64,000 nucleotides of DNA from Parvibaculum sp039973015 (GCF_039973015.1 NZ_JBDWLT010000010.1:434001-498000); one strand, 5' to 3'; positions 35,017 through 44,682 are shown, counted from the first letter of the stretch. Notes: a model not told the origin generated them from the letters alone. Numbers and translations: made by a program.

Positions 35017-35146
35017 TCGCCGCTCCCTTCGGGGTGGTAGACACAGGAAGATGGCGGCAGTGCCAAGTTTCTCTTGATCGTGAGAAAGAGCGGCACTAAG
35101 TTCCGCCACCGTTGGCGCGGGGCCCAGGCCGCGCCGCGCACAGGAT

Positions 35147-35222
<76 letters not shown>

Positions 35223-35542
35223 ATCCTCTCCAAGTCAGTTGAAGACCGGTAGTGTTTTCCCGGAAGTGTCCGCGCTTTCGGGGACTTGCGAAGTATCCTC
35301 CCCAAGGGGATCACCCGTTTCCGATAAGGCCGAAAAGCTCCGCCTGAAGACTATCTCTGATCTTCGGTGTTTATTCTTGCTCGGAGCGTGAGACCGCGAT
35401 CGATCGGAATGGTTTGACCGGGCACATAAACCGGCGCTGCGCGACGGCACGGCGAAACCATCACGGGAGGCGTTCCACGCATCCTCGAAGGTGTCGCTTT
35501 CCGGCGAGGCCGAAAAGACCATTCGCCGAACGGTTCTGCCGG
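35223..35542. other. Intergenic stretch after tRNA-Ala, no gene recognised
   Basis: 320 bp. Two imperfect direct copies of a TTTCCG..AAGGCCGAAAAG-like word occur at about 35309-35330 and 35493-35510. A minus-strand frame across them has no start signal or family match. No copy of the tRNA 3' end was found, so there is no sign of an integrated element. A clear terminator for the tRNA was not seen. Confidence 0.4.
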
Positions 35543-36310
35543 TCAGGACGGATAGATGTCGGCGATATCCATGAGCGCCTCCATATCGAGTATGGTCAGC
35601 ACGCCGCCCTGTACGCGAATGACGTCATTTTCCTTCAGGCTGCGCATCACCCGGCTCACATGAACCTGGGTCAGGCCCAGCGCATCGGCAATGCTTTGCT
35701 GGCGAAGAGGAAACGGAATGGCCGCACCGTCCGTCAGCTTCTTTTCTGTCAGCCGTTCATGCAGGTCGAGAACAAGCCGCGCCAGGCGTTGCTCCGCGTT
35801 TCGCCGGCCAAGATCGACGAGGCGCGCCTCACTGGCCTCCCTGCCCGAGAAACATATATCGACGAAGGTCCAGACAAGGGCGGGGTCATCCTTCGCGATT
35901 TCCTTGAGATTGCTGACGTCGAAGGCGCAGTACTCGACCGGCGTCACGCTTTGTACGGGGGTGCGGACCTGATCGCGCATGATGAGTTCGCCGCCCGCGA
36001 TATCGCCGGGCAGCAAAATGGAAAGCACCTGGCGGCGCCCGTCGGACGTCAAGGCCAGGCGAAGGGCCCAGCCGCTCCGCAGAACGACGATGCGTTTGGG
36101 CGTCTCGCCGGGCCTGTAGATGTGCTGGCGCGCCCGGAACGAGCCTTTGGCGCTGCGGCCACGCTCCGACTCCGATGCGGCGTCCATGACGGCGTGGCAG
36201 AGGCCGACATGCCGGAACGGGCAGGCATTGCACCCATCGGTTGAGACAGGTGTCCTTCCGCTCTCTGCACTCTCATCCCCGGGGCGGGTGTCGCTGCTAC
36301 TTACACTCAA
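35543..36310 (-). CDS. Crp/Fnr-family regulator, FNR-like with N-terminal cysteines
   Basis: 255 residues. An N-terminal cysteine group C27-X2-C30-X7-C38 (GCNACPFRHVGLCHAV) precedes the cyclic-nucleotide-binding fold; a fourth cysteine, C128 in VEYCAFDV, lies where FNR has its internal ligand. The C-terminal winged helix reads SIADALGLTQVHVSRVMRSL. This pattern suggests an oxygen-sensing [4Fe-4S] FNR-type protein, though the X7 spacing is longer than in E. coli FNR. The start, TTG 36310, is uncertain. It diverges from the globin-coupled chemoreceptor across an AT-rich region. Confidence 0.85.
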   Translation of the reverse strand: MSVSSSDTRPGDESAESGRTPVSTDGCNACPFRHVGLCHAVMDAASESERGRSAKGSFRARQHIYRPGETPKRIVVLRSGWALRLALTSDGRRQVLSILLPGDIAGGELIMRDQVRTPVQSVTPVEYCAFDVSNLKEIAKDDPALVWTFVDICFSGREASEARLVDLGRRNAEQRLARLVLDLHERLTEKKLTDGAAIPFPLRQQSIADALGLTQVHVSRVMRSLKENDVIRVQGGVLTILDMEALMDIADIYPS

Positions 36311-36646
36311 AAAATATTCACCGCCGGAGGGGCCCGGCCCGATTGGGATAGGCAGATAGACTGTCTCATATAGAGATAGTTAGCGTACCCGAACCAATTT
36401 TTCCAGAATGAATATAAGTGAACAAAATTTTTAACTTGAGTTATAAACCTGAAGCATAAGTAATTGTTATAATAAAACTTGAGCTAATCCAGTATAATTA
36501 ACCATTTATTTCACATCGACTATTAGCATCGAATTTAACAGCTCAAATTCGAAGGCAAAGTGTCGCAGTAATCATCGGCCTTGTCGTTGAAGAGGAGTCT
36601 GGGGGATATGCCCGGCGGAGCCGGGTGACCGTAAATCGGGGGCATT
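36311..36646. promoter_or_regulatory. AT-rich divergent promoter region
   Basis: 336 bp between the FNR-like gene and the globin chemoreceptor, much richer in A+T (especially 36390-36550) than anything around it. Two exact TATAAT words are at 36468-36473 and 36493-36498, without a convincing -35 at standard spacing. Several TTAA words occur. It likely holds promoters for both directions; possible regulators include the FNR-like protein itself. Confidence 0.55.
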
Positions 36647-37993
36647 ATGACAAACGCCGAAATATCCGCTGCGGACCGGGATTCGCGTCTGCGTTTCATG
36701 GAAGTATCCGAGACGACGGGAACGTCGCTTCGTGATTTCTGGAAGGTTCTGGAGCCGCATTTGCCGCGTGTTCTGGAAGACTTCTACGGCCATCTCGTCA
36801 CCGTCCCGGAGCTGTCGAAGCTCCTGGGCAGCCAGGCCCCGCGCCTCAAACAGGCTCAGGGCGCGCATTGGGGACGGCTTTTCTCCGGCACGTTCGACGA
36901 CACCTACATGAAAAGCGTTCATACGATCGGCCTCACGCATAATCGCATCGGCCTTGAGCCGCGCTGGTATATCGGTGGCTACAAGTTTGTGATGAACAGG
37001 CTTGTCGATATTGCCGTGAAAAAGTATCGCTGGAGCCCCGGGCAGCTTTCGGACGTTCTTTGTGCAGTGAATACTGCCGTTTGTCTTGATATGGACCTCG
37101 CCATTTCCGCCTACCAGGATGCGATGGTCGAAGAGCGGGCTGGCCGGCAAAGGGCGCTGGAGGAGGCCATCTCCGATTTCGACGTAGCCGTAAACGAAAT
37201 CATCAAGTCGGTCGCCTCTGCCTCGACCGAGCTTCAGGCCTCGGCTCAGGCCATGTCGGTGACGGCCGAGCAGACGAGCGGGCGAACGACCACGGTTGCC
37301 GCCGCCTCGGAGGAGGCATCCGCCAACGTGCAGACCGTCGCCTCGGCGAGCGAACAGCTCTCCAGTTCGATCGCGGAAATCGGCCGGCAGGCCTCCATGT
37401 CGACCAAGATCGCCGGGCAGGCCGTGCAGGATGCGCACCGGACGGACGAAAAGGTGCAGGGCCTTGCCGAAGCCGCCCAGAAGATCGGCGACGTTGTGAC
37501 GCTCATCAATGACATCGCCGCGCAGACCAACCTTCTCGCACTGAACGCGACCATTGAGGCCGCGCGCGCCGGGGAGGCGGGCAAGGGTTTCGCCGTCGTC
37601 GCCTCGGAGGTGAAGAGCCTCGCCAACCAGACTGCAAAGGCGACCGAAGAGATTGCCGAGCAGATCAAGGCCATGCAGGGCGCGACGCATGAATCCGTCG
37701 ACGCGATCAAGTCCATCGAGCAGACGATCACGGAGATGAACCAGATCGCCACCTCGATTGCCGCAGCCGTCGACGAACAGGACGCAGCGACGAACGAGAT
37801 CGCCCGCAATGTGCAGGAAGCCGCGCGCGGAACGCAGGACGTCTCCTCCAACATCGTCTCTGTGTCGGAAGCAGCGGCCGAAACGGGCGCAGCCGCGGCA
37901 CAGATCTCCGGCTCGTCGGATATCCTCGCAAGACAGGCCGAAACGCTTCGCCAGCAGGTCGACACGTTCCTCAGCCGCGCAAGAGCGGCCTGA
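36647..37993 (+). CDS. Globin-coupled methyl-accepting chemotaxis protein (HemAT-like), soluble
   Basis: 448 residues, no transmembrane segment. Residues about 15-165 form a sensor globin: FYGHL early and the proximal-His segment GLTHNRIGLEPRWYIGGY, giving H98 as heme ligand. Residues about 230-448 form a chemoreceptor signalling domain with the hairpin tip DIAAQTNLLALNATIEAARA. It should sense oxygen or another gas through heme and signal to CheA. It is the only receptor in the locus and lies 22 bp from the next kinase gene. ATG 36647 follows GGGGGC. Confidence 0.93.
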   Translation: MTNAEISAADRDSRLRFMEVSETTGTSLRDFWKVLEPHLPRVLEDFYGHLVTVPELSKLLGSQAPRLKQAQGAHWGRLFSGTFDDTYMKSVHTIGLTHNRIGLEPRWYIGGYKFVMNRLVDIAVKKYRWSPGQLSDVLCAVNTAVCLDMDLAISAYQDAMVEERAGRQRALEEAISDFDVAVNEIIKSVASASTELQASAQAMSVTAEQTSGRTTTVAAASEEASANVQTVASASEQLSSSIAEIGRQASMSTKIAGQAVQDAHRTDEKVQGLAEAAQKIGDVVTLINDIAAQTNLLALNATIEAARAGEAGKGFAVVASEVKSLANQTAKATEEIAEQIKAMQGATHESVDAIKSIEQTITEMNQIATSIAAAVDEQDAATNEIARNVQEAARGTQDVSSNIVSVSEAAAETGAAAAQISGSSDILARQAETLRQQVDTFLSRARAA

Positions 37994-38015
37994 AGCAAAC
38001 GTCCGGGAGGCGAAG

Positions 38016-40712
38016 GTGGCTTACCGCCAAAGCGTTCTGCCGCGCATGCCCGCAGTGTTCGTTTTCGATCCTGCGACGAAGCAGCTCGTCTCCCAAAACG
38101 CAAGTGCGGGTGAGCTGCTGGCGGCTGTCGGCTGGCAAGGTGACGAGCCGCCGACGCTCTCCGCCGTGGAGAGGCTGCTCATTCGCGACGCCAGGGTCTC
38201 GACCGATCCGCAGGTTGTCGTCGGCGATGAGGAGCGCAACTATGAATTGCGCAGGCGCTGCCGCCGTCCCGATAGCAGCGAGTTGATCCTGACCCGCATC
38301 TGGACACCGGGTTCGAGTACGACACTGATCGTTGCCGACATCACGCAATCGGTGCAGGCAGAGCGTCAGCTCCGCTTTGCGCAAATGACCATCGACCGGC
38401 TGATGAAGTCGGATTCGCTGTCGGATGCGCTTGTCTCGCTGTTGCGCGCCGTCATGCTTTACGCGGGCTGGAAGAGAGGGGCGGCCTGGATACCGAAGAA
38501 GGGCGGCCTTTTCATGCAGGAAAGCCTCTCGCGCAAGGGTGCCGGCGCGACGCCGGATCGTGAAGCGGTACAGAAATTCATCCGCCCGCTTGCCGAAACC
38601 TGCTGGCGCAACGGCGAGACGTCCCACGTCTGGGATGAGGCTCGTGGCTGCGTCATTCTTCCGCTCAGGGCGAATGGTGAGGTCATCGCTGTCCTCAGTT
38701 TCTGTACGGGAGAAATATGCACACGCGACAGGCTGACGCTCGAAGTACTGGATGGCATTACCGACCGGATCGGCATGGCGCTGAAATGCCGGATCAATGC
38801 CGAGGAGGCAGCGGGCGCACGCCGGCAGCTCGACGAGCTGCTTGATGCGGCGGGAGATGCGATAGTCGCGATGGATGCCGAGCGCCGCATCCGCATTTTC
38901 AACAAGCGTGCGGAAAAGATTTTCGGCTACACCGCCGAGGAAGCGATCGGCAACAAGCTCGATATGCTTCTGCCTCAAGGCATTCGCGCGCGGCATCGCA
39001 CACATGTCGCCCGCTTCGCGCGTGAGGAAGCGCCGACGCGGATCATGGGGCGGCGGCCGGAAGTGAAGGGACGCCGCAAGGACGGCTCGGAGTTCCCGGC
39101 GGAAGCGTCCGTCTCGCGTATCATGCTCAATGGAGAAATGGTTTTCACCGCTGTGCTGCGTGACCTGACGGCGCTGCGTCAGGTGGAGGATGCACTTCGG
39201 GCGCGCGAACGGCAGATGCGCATGATCATCGAAGCCATGCCTTTCGGCCTTGCGACGATCAAGCAGGAGACGGGCGAGATCCTCTTTGCCAACAGCGCCT
39301 TCAGCGTCCTGGTCGATTGCGGGCGAAAGCGTCTCACCGGGCGGCACATAACGGACTTTGCAGATAGCGAACTCACCGCAACGCTCATGGCCGGCAAGGG
39401 GCTTGACGGACGCATGAGCGAAGTTGAGGGCATAATGAAAAGCGCCGGCGGCGTCGAGTTCTGGTGCGTCATCTCCGCTGTCGCGCTCAGCATGGGCGGC
39501 GAAAATGTTGTTCTCATCGGTTGCTACGATGTCACGGACAGGCGTCGTGCTGAGGAGGCCTTGCGTGAAAGCGCGCATAATCTGGCGGCGGCGGAGCGCA
39601 TTGCTCATCTCGGCAACTGGCAGCTCGACATAAAAACGAGCGAGATTGCCTGTTCCGACGAGGCCTTCCGCATTTTCGGCGGCCATCCGCAAGAAGGGCC
39701 GATAACGCTCCCGCAATTCCTGGACAGGGTCCATCCTTCCGACCGGCCGCGTATGCGCGCGGCAGCGGAAGATGCCACCACGCTCGGTGTACCGTTCCGC
39801 ATTACACTTCGTATCCTTGCCGATGGCGAAACCCGCTATATCCGCAACGAGGCCGAGCCGGTGCGTGATACACATGGCAATGTCGTGCAGCTTATTGGCA
39901 CCGTGCTCGATATTACCGATCTTCAGAAGGCGACGGAGGAGCTTCGCGCCGCGCGCAATAAAGCCGAATACGCAAACCGGACGAAGTCGCAATTCCTCGC
40001 CAATATGAGCCACGAGCTTCGCACGCCGCTGAACGCCATTATCGGCTTTTCGGAATTGATGGCGACCGATGTTCTGGGGCCCATGGAGGTTTCGCAGTAT
40101 CAGGCTTATGCAAAGGACATCAATGACAGCGGGCTGCATCTCCTTGCCATCGTGAATGACATCCTCGATCTCAGCCGGATCGAAGTGGGGGTGACCGAAC
40201 TTGAAGAGACGGAAGTCGACGTCGAGGAGCTGGGCCAGTTCTGCATAAGGACGGTGGAGGGCCGGGCGCGCTCGGCACAGCTTGATCTGGTGCGGCTGCC
40301 GGTCGCGTATCCGGCAATGCTCCATGCGGACAAAAGGCTCGTCCGGCAGATCCTGCTCAATCTTCTGTCCAATGCGATCAAGTTCACACCCGCTGGCGGC
40401 ACCGTCAGCGTCGGTGCGGAACTCGCTGCGGACGGGGCGCTGGTGCTTTCCGTCGAGGACACAGGCATAGGCATCGCGGCTGAGGACATCGACCGTGTGA
40501 CAGAGCCTTTCATGCAGGTGGAAAGTCACCTGTCTCGCCGCTTCGATGGCGTGGGCCTCGGGCTCGCTCTCACCAAACAGTTCATTGAGCTGCACGGCGG
40601 CGTCATTTCGATCGAGAGCACGCAAGGCAAGGGAACGCTTGTCGCAATTCGCTTCCCACCCGAGAGGGTGCGGTCCGGCCCGCCTTCGCTGCTTGCCGCG
40701 ACCGGCGATTAG
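38016..40712 (+). CDS. Soluble PAS/GAF sensor histidine kinase
   Basis: About 898 residues, no transmembrane helix. An N-terminal PAS-like part is followed by a GAF-like region (around residues 130-270) and three PAS segments: near LDAAGDAIVAMDAERR, near IIEAMPFGLATIKQE and near LGNWQLDIKTSEIACS. The kinase core has H666 in NMSHELRTPLNAIIGF, N-box LLNLLSNAIKF, VEDTGIGI and DGVGLGLAL. No receiver domain is fused, so its partner regulator is unknown; CheY or the CheA receiver are candidates. The start is GTG 38016, with GGGAGG 5 bp upstream; ATG 38046 is possible. It lies 22 bp after the receptor gene, so probably one transcript. Confidence 0.87.
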   Translation: MAYRQSVLPRMPAVFVFDPATKQLVSQNASAGELLAAVGWQGDEPPTLSAVERLLIRDARVSTDPQVVVGDEERNYELRRRCRRPDSSELILTRIWTPGSSTTLIVADITQSVQAERQLRFAQMTIDRLMKSDSLSDALVSLLRAVMLYAGWKRGAAWIPKKGGLFMQESLSRKGAGATPDREAVQKFIRPLAETCWRNGETSHVWDEARGCVILPLRANGEVIAVLSFCTGEICTRDRLTLEVLDGITDRIGMALKCRINAEEAAGARRQLDELLDAAGDAIVAMDAERRIRIFNKRAEKIFGYTAEEAIGNKLDMLLPQGIRARHRTHVARFAREEAPTRIMGRRPEVKGRRKDGSEFPAEASVSRIMLNGEMVFTAVLRDLTALRQVEDALRARERQMRMIIEAMPFGLATIKQETGEILFANSAFSVLVDCGRKRLTGRHITDFADSELTATLMAGKGLDGRMSEVEGIMKSAGGVEFWCVISAVALSMGGENVVLIGCYDVTDRRRAEEALRESAHNLAAAERIAHLGNWQLDIKTSEIACSDEAFRIFGGHPQEGPITLPQFLDRVHPSDRPRMRAAAEDATTLGVPFRITLRILADGETRYIRNEAEPVRDTHGNVVQLIGTVLDITDLQKATEELRAARNKAEYANRTKSQFLANMSHELRTPLNAIIGFSELMATDVLGPMEVSQYQAYAKDINDSGLHLLAIVNDILDLSRIEVGVTELEETEVDVEELGQFCIRTVEGRARSAQLDLVRLPVAYPAMLHADKRLVRQILLNLLSNAIKFTPAGGTVSVGAELAADGALVLSVEDTGIGIAAEDIDRVTEPFMQVESHLSRRFDGVGLGLALTKQFIELHGGVISIESTQGKGTLVAIRFPPERVRSGPPSLLAATGD

Positions 40713-40838
40713 TGCAAGCTGTATCTTGCTTCAAAGTATTTATGAAGTAATAACAATAAATATATCCATTTTTACATATAATTATATAAATAAAAAATAG
40801 ACTGCTTCTTGTGAAAACAGAGAAACGGGCTATTGAAG
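40713..40838 (+). promoter_or_regulatory. AT-rich promoter region before cheA
   Basis: 126 bp, with 40735-40800 almost entirely A/T. It begins with a small hairpin GCAAG-CTGTAT-CTTGC (about 40713-40730) that may end the kinase transcript, and contains CATATAATTATATAAATAAAA with an exact TATAAT. It probably drives the cheA-to-cheR operon separately from the receptor and kinase. Confidence 0.5.
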
Positions 40839-43790
40839 ATGGACGATCTTCTGAAGGATTTCATCGCGGAAACCAGTGAATCTCTTGATTTGCTGGATAG
40901 CGAGATTGTGGAACTGGAGCAGCGTCCCGGTGATCCGGCGCTTCTGGGCAGCATTTTTCGCGTAATGCATACGATCAAGGGCACCTGCGGCTTCCTAGGG
41001 CTTCCCCGCCTCGAAGCCGTGGCGCATGCGGCGGAGGATGTCCTTGGCCGGGTCCGCGACGGCGAGCTTTCCGTTTCGCATGACGTCATATCCCAGGTGC
41101 TGATCGCGCTCGACCGCATCAAGGAACTCGTCGGCCTGCTTGGCGAGACGGGTGCGGAGCCGGAGGGCGAAGATCACGAAATCATCGCTGTGCTGCGGGC
41201 GATTGCGAGTGGTGAGGCGGCGGCCCCGGTGAAAGCAGCGCACAACGAAAAAAAGGAAGAAATGCCCGCCAGGAAGGGGTCGCTTTTCGAGCGCGCCGGG
41301 GGCGCCTCCGGCATCGACACGGCATGCGAACTTGCCTGTGGCGGGTTCATCGCGAAGTCGGAAGAAGGAGCCGCCCTCGAGCCGGAAATGCTGAAGCTGC
41401 AATTTGCGCTCGCCAAAGGCTTTGAGGTAGCTCTCGAAAAGACGCCGGGAATCGACATTGCCGACGTGCTGACTTGCCTGAAGGACAATGGCTGGACGCA
41501 AGAGGACATCGCACTCCTCGAAGTGGAACTGGGAACCGCTTACCGCTCGCTCGGGGTGGAAGACGACGACGTTCTTTCACTGCTCGCGCATCTGCATCGC
41601 GGTGAAATACCAGAGCCCGAGGTTCAGGCCGAAGTGCTGCCGCCTGCGAAGCCCGCTTCTGCGGAGAAGCCGCAGGCAGGTAACGAAAAGCACGACGCAG
41701 CACACGGACAAACCCAGACGCTCCGCGTCAATATAAACGTGCTGGAAGACCTGATGACGCTCGTCAGTGAACTCGTTCTGACGCGTAACCAGCTTCTCCA
41801 GATCATGCGCAGCCATGAGGAAACGCCGTTCGCCGCACCGTTGCAGCGCTTGAATCAGGTCACCACCGAGCTGCAGGAAAGCGTGATGATGACACGCATG
41901 CAGCCCATCGGAAACGCCTGGGGAAAGCTGCCTCGCCTTGTTCGCGATCTCTCGCAGGAACTTGGCAAGAAGATCGAACTGGCGATGACGGGGGCGGACA
42001 CCGAGCTCGACCGCCAGATCCTCGAGTCGATCCGCGATCCGCTGACCCACATGGTCCGCAATTCCGCCGATCATGGCATCGAAATGCCGCATGATCGCGC
42101 CGCTTCCGGCAAACCCGAATATGGCACCATAGAACTTGCCGCGCGCCACGAGGGCGGCCACATCGTCGTCATCATCTCCGATGACGGGCGTGGTCTTCCC
42201 ACGGCCCGCATCCGCGAAAAGGTCGTGGCGAACGGTCTGGCAACGGAATCGCAGCTCGACGGCATGAGCGAGCAGCAGATTCAGCAATTCATATTCAGGC
42301 CCGGCTTCTCGACGGCGGCGGCGGTGACGAGTGTCTCCGGCCGAGGCGTCGGAATGGATGTGGTCCGCAACAATATCGAAAAGATCGGCGGCATCATCGA
42401 GTTTCACTCGACGGAAGGCGTCGGCTCCCGCTTTGTCATCAAGATCCCGCTGACGCTCGCGATTGTCTCCGCGCTCATCGTTGAATGCGAGGGTGAGCGC
42501 TTCGCCCTGCCGCAGAACAGCGTCGTTGAACTCGTGCGCATCAACCGGGCAGCGACCAAGGGGCTGGAAAACATCAATGGCCGTCCGGTCTATCGCCTGC
42601 GCGACCGGCTGCTGCCGCTCGTATCGCTGAGCGAAATCCTCGGCCTCCCGGATTCGCCGGATTCAGACGAGGTCTCGCCGCAAGAGCATGAACCGGCGGA
42701 CAGCACCTATGTCGTTGTCTCGCAGGTGGGTGCTTTCGTCTTCGGCATCATCGTCGACAAGGTATTCGACACCGAAGAGATCGTCGTGAAGCCCGTTTCG
42801 CGTTGTATGCGTCACATTTCCTGCTTCTCCGGCACGACAATCCTGGGCGACGGGCGCGTGATCATGATCCTGGACCCGAACGGCCTCGCCTCCGCCGTCT
42901 CTTCCTCTCCGCATGCGGAAGCGGCGGCCCTCACCGCCAGGGCCGGGCGCGGCATCCAGCGCAACGAGGCGATTTCGATGCTTGTCTTCGAAGCCCGCGA
43001 TGGCGGTCCCAAGGCCGTGCCTCTTTCCCTTGTCGCGCGTCTTGAGGAAAAGGATCTCGCCGCTGCTGAAAAGGCCGGATCGCGCACGGTGTTGCAGTAT
43101 CGCGGTGGCCTGATGCCGCTCATCGATCTCGATGGGCACCCTGCGGAGCGGCAAGGCAAGCACCCGATTCTCGTCTTTGTGGACGGGGACCGCATGCTCG
43201 GCCTCGTCGTCGACCGTGTCGTCGATATTATCGAAGCGCCGCTCGATCTTCACCTCGCGGGAGGCAGCAGGCCGGGCATTCTCGGCAGCGCGATCATCGG
43301 CGGCAATGCGACCGACATCATCGATACGGTTCATTATCTCCGGCAGAGCGATGCCGACTGGTTCGAGGTCAAAACCGAGAGCCCCTTCGGGAACGACAGC
43401 GAGCGGCATGTATTGCTCGTCGAGGACAGTGCCTTCTTCCGCAACCTCCTTATCCCGATGCTCACCATCGCCGGGTACTCCGTGACGGTTGCAGAGCACG
43501 CAGAAGCGGCGATATCGCTCTGCAAGGATGGCGCGGCCTTCGACTTCATCGTGTCCGACATCGAAATGCCGGGGCTTTCCGGCTTCGACCTGGTGCGTAC
43601 GCTTCGTGCCGATAAAAGACTGGACGATGTGCCGATCGTCGCTCTCTCTTCTCATGCGAATTCCAGGGACATAGAGCGTGGCATGGAGGCGGGTTTCACG
43701 GATTACGTGACCAAGCTCGATCCCAAGGCGTTGCTCAATGTTCTCTCGCGTACATCCACTGCCGATACCCAGCGGGAGGCCAGCGCATGA
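40839..43790 (+). CDS. cheA: Hybrid chemotaxis kinase CheA with C-terminal receiver
   Basis: 983 residues. Domains in order: HPt with H44 in RVMHTIKGTCGFL; a linker of about 150 residues (including DVLTCLKDNGWTQEDIALLE) that I do not recognise; dimerisation domain from about 285; ATPase with MVRNSADHGIE and SDDGRGLP; one CheW-like domain from about 535; a second CheW-like region at about 700-845; and a receiver at about 870-980 with LLVEDSAFFR and acceptor Asp in VSDIEMPG. It phosphorylates CheY, CheB and perhaps its own receiver. ATG 40839 was chosen over TTG 40833. The stop overlaps cheW by 4 bp. Confidence 0.92.
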   Translation: MDDLLKDFIAETSESLDLLDSEIVELEQRPGDPALLGSIFRVMHTIKGTCGFLGLPRLEAVAHAAEDVLGRVRDGELSVSHDVISQVLIALDRIKELVGLLGETGAEPEGEDHEIIAVLRAIASGEAAAPVKAAHNEKKEEMPARKGSLFERAGGASGIDTACELACGGFIAKSEEGAALEPEMLKLQFALAKGFEVALEKTPGIDIADVLTCLKDNGWTQEDIALLEVELGTAYRSLGVEDDDVLSLLAHLHRGEIPEPEVQAEVLPPAKPASAEKPQAGNEKHDAAHGQTQTLRVNINVLEDLMTLVSELVLTRNQLLQIMRSHEETPFAAPLQRLNQVTTELQESVMMTRMQPIGNAWGKLPRLVRDLSQELGKKIELAMTGADTELDRQILESIRDPLTHMVRNSADHGIEMPHDRAASGKPEYGTIELAARHEGGHIVVIISDDGRGLPTARIREKVVANGLATESQLDGMSEQQIQQFIFRPGFSTAAAVTSVSGRGVGMDVVRNNIEKIGGIIEFHSTEGVGSRFVIKIPLTLAIVSALIVECEGERFALPQNSVVELVRINRAATKGLENINGRPVYRLRDRLLPLVSLSEILGLPDSPDSDEVSPQEHEPADSTYVVVSQVGAFVFGIIVDKVFDTEEIVVKPVSRCMRHISCFSGTTILGDGRVIMILDPNGLASAVSSSPHAEAAALTARAGRGIQRNEAISMLVFEARDGGPKAVPLSLVARLEEKDLAAAEKAGSRTVLQYRGGLMPLIDLDGHPAERQGKHPILVFVDGDRMLGLVVDRVVDIIEAPLDLHLAGGSRPGILGSAIIGGNATDIIDTVHYLRQSDADWFEVKTESPFGNDSERHVLLVEDSAFFRNLLIPMLTIAGYSVTVAEHAEAAISLCKDGAAFDFIVSDIEMPGLSGFDLVRTLRADKRLDDVPIVALSSHANSRDIERGMEAGFTDYVTKLDPKALLNVLSRTSTADTQREASA

Positions 43791-44281
43791 ACACGTCCCT
43801 TCACACGACAGCACCCGTCGAGGGCTCGGAAACGGCGACCGAAGACTATGTGACGATGAAGGTCGCCGGGCAGACTTTCGGCATTCCGGTTCTCAACGTC
43901 CGCGATGTGCTCAGTCCCCAGATCATCACGCGCATTCCGCTCGCTTCCGTCGAGATCGCGGGGTCTCTCAACTTGCGTGGCCGTATCGTGACGGCGATCG
44001 ATATGCGAACGAGGCTGGGTTTGCCCGCGGATGGCTTTGTCGAACGCGCGATGGCCGTTGTCGTCGAGCATGACGATGAGCCGTTCAGCCTTCTCGTCGA
44101 TGAGGTGGGGGAGGTGCTCAGCCTGCCGATGTCAGAGCGGCAGAGTGTGCCGGCGACGCTCGACGAGCGCTGGCGCGACGTCTCCCAGGGGATCTACCGG
44201 CTTGACGACCGGCTTTTGCTGGTCTTGAGCGTCACCAGTGTACTCAGCGCGATTGGTGTCGACCCGGTTCACGCAGCATAA
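43787..44281 (+). CDS. cheW: Chemotaxis coupling protein CheW
   Basis: 164 residues. After an N-terminal tail of about 20 residues comes the CheW fold: DYVTMKVAGQTFGIPV, NVRDVLSP, GSLNLRGRIVTAIDMRTRLGL and FSLLVDEVGEVL. It links the receptor to CheA. The ATG at 43787 overlaps the cheA stop (ATGA), and cheY begins 14 bp after its stop. Confidence 0.93.
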   Translation: MNTSLHTTAPVEGSETATEDYVTMKVAGQTFGIPVLNVRDVLSPQIITRIPLASVEIAGSLNLRGRIVTAIDMRTRLGLPADGFVERAMAVVVEHDDEPFSLLVDEVGEVLSLPMSERQSVPATLDERWRDVSQGIYRLDDRLLLVLSVTSVLSAIGVDPVHAA

Positions 44282-44295
44282 CGGAGGATGAATTT

Positions 44296-44682
44296 ATGGC
44301 CGTCGACATGAAAATGCCGATTCTGATTGTGGATGACTACAAGACGATGCTCCGCATCGTGAGGAACCTGCTCAACAAGCTGGGTTTCACCGAGATCGAT
44401 GAGGCGACGGATGGAACGGACGCCTTGGCGAAGCTCAAGGGCAAGAAATACGGGCTTGTCATCTCCGACTGGAACATGCAGCCGATGACGGGATACGAGC
44501 TGCTGCAAAAAGTCCGTGCCGATGACGGGCTGAAGTCGCTCCCGTTCGTCATGGTCACCGCCGAATCCAAGGTTGAAAACGTGATGGCTGCCCGCCAGGC
44601 AGGCGTCAACAACTACATCATCAAGCCGTTCAGCGCCGAGGTGCTGAAGGCGAAATTGAAGACGGTACTGGGAGATTTCTGA
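44296..44682 (+). CDS. cheY: Chemotaxis response regulator CheY
   Basis: 128 residues, single receiver. The acidic pair is in ILIVDDYKTM, the phosphorylated Asp in VISDWNMQPMTG, the conserved Thr in MVTAES and Lys in IIKPFSAEV. It closely resembles E. coli-type CheY that binds FliM, so a flagellar output is likely. Strong ribosome site GGAGGATGA before ATG 44296. The TGA stop overlaps the next ATG by one base. Confidence 0.95.
   Translation: MAVDMKMPILIVDDYKTMLRIVRNLLNKLGFTEIDEATDGTDALAKLKGKKYGLVISDWNMQPMTGYELLQKVRADDGLKSLPFVMVTAESKVENVMAARQAGVNNYIIKPFSAEVLKAKLKTVLGDF

Noticed and set aside
35235..35522. 95-codon minus-strand frame after the FNR-like gene
   Set aside because: No ribosome site, composition is Ser-rich, and it overlaps short direct repeats; not supported as a gene.
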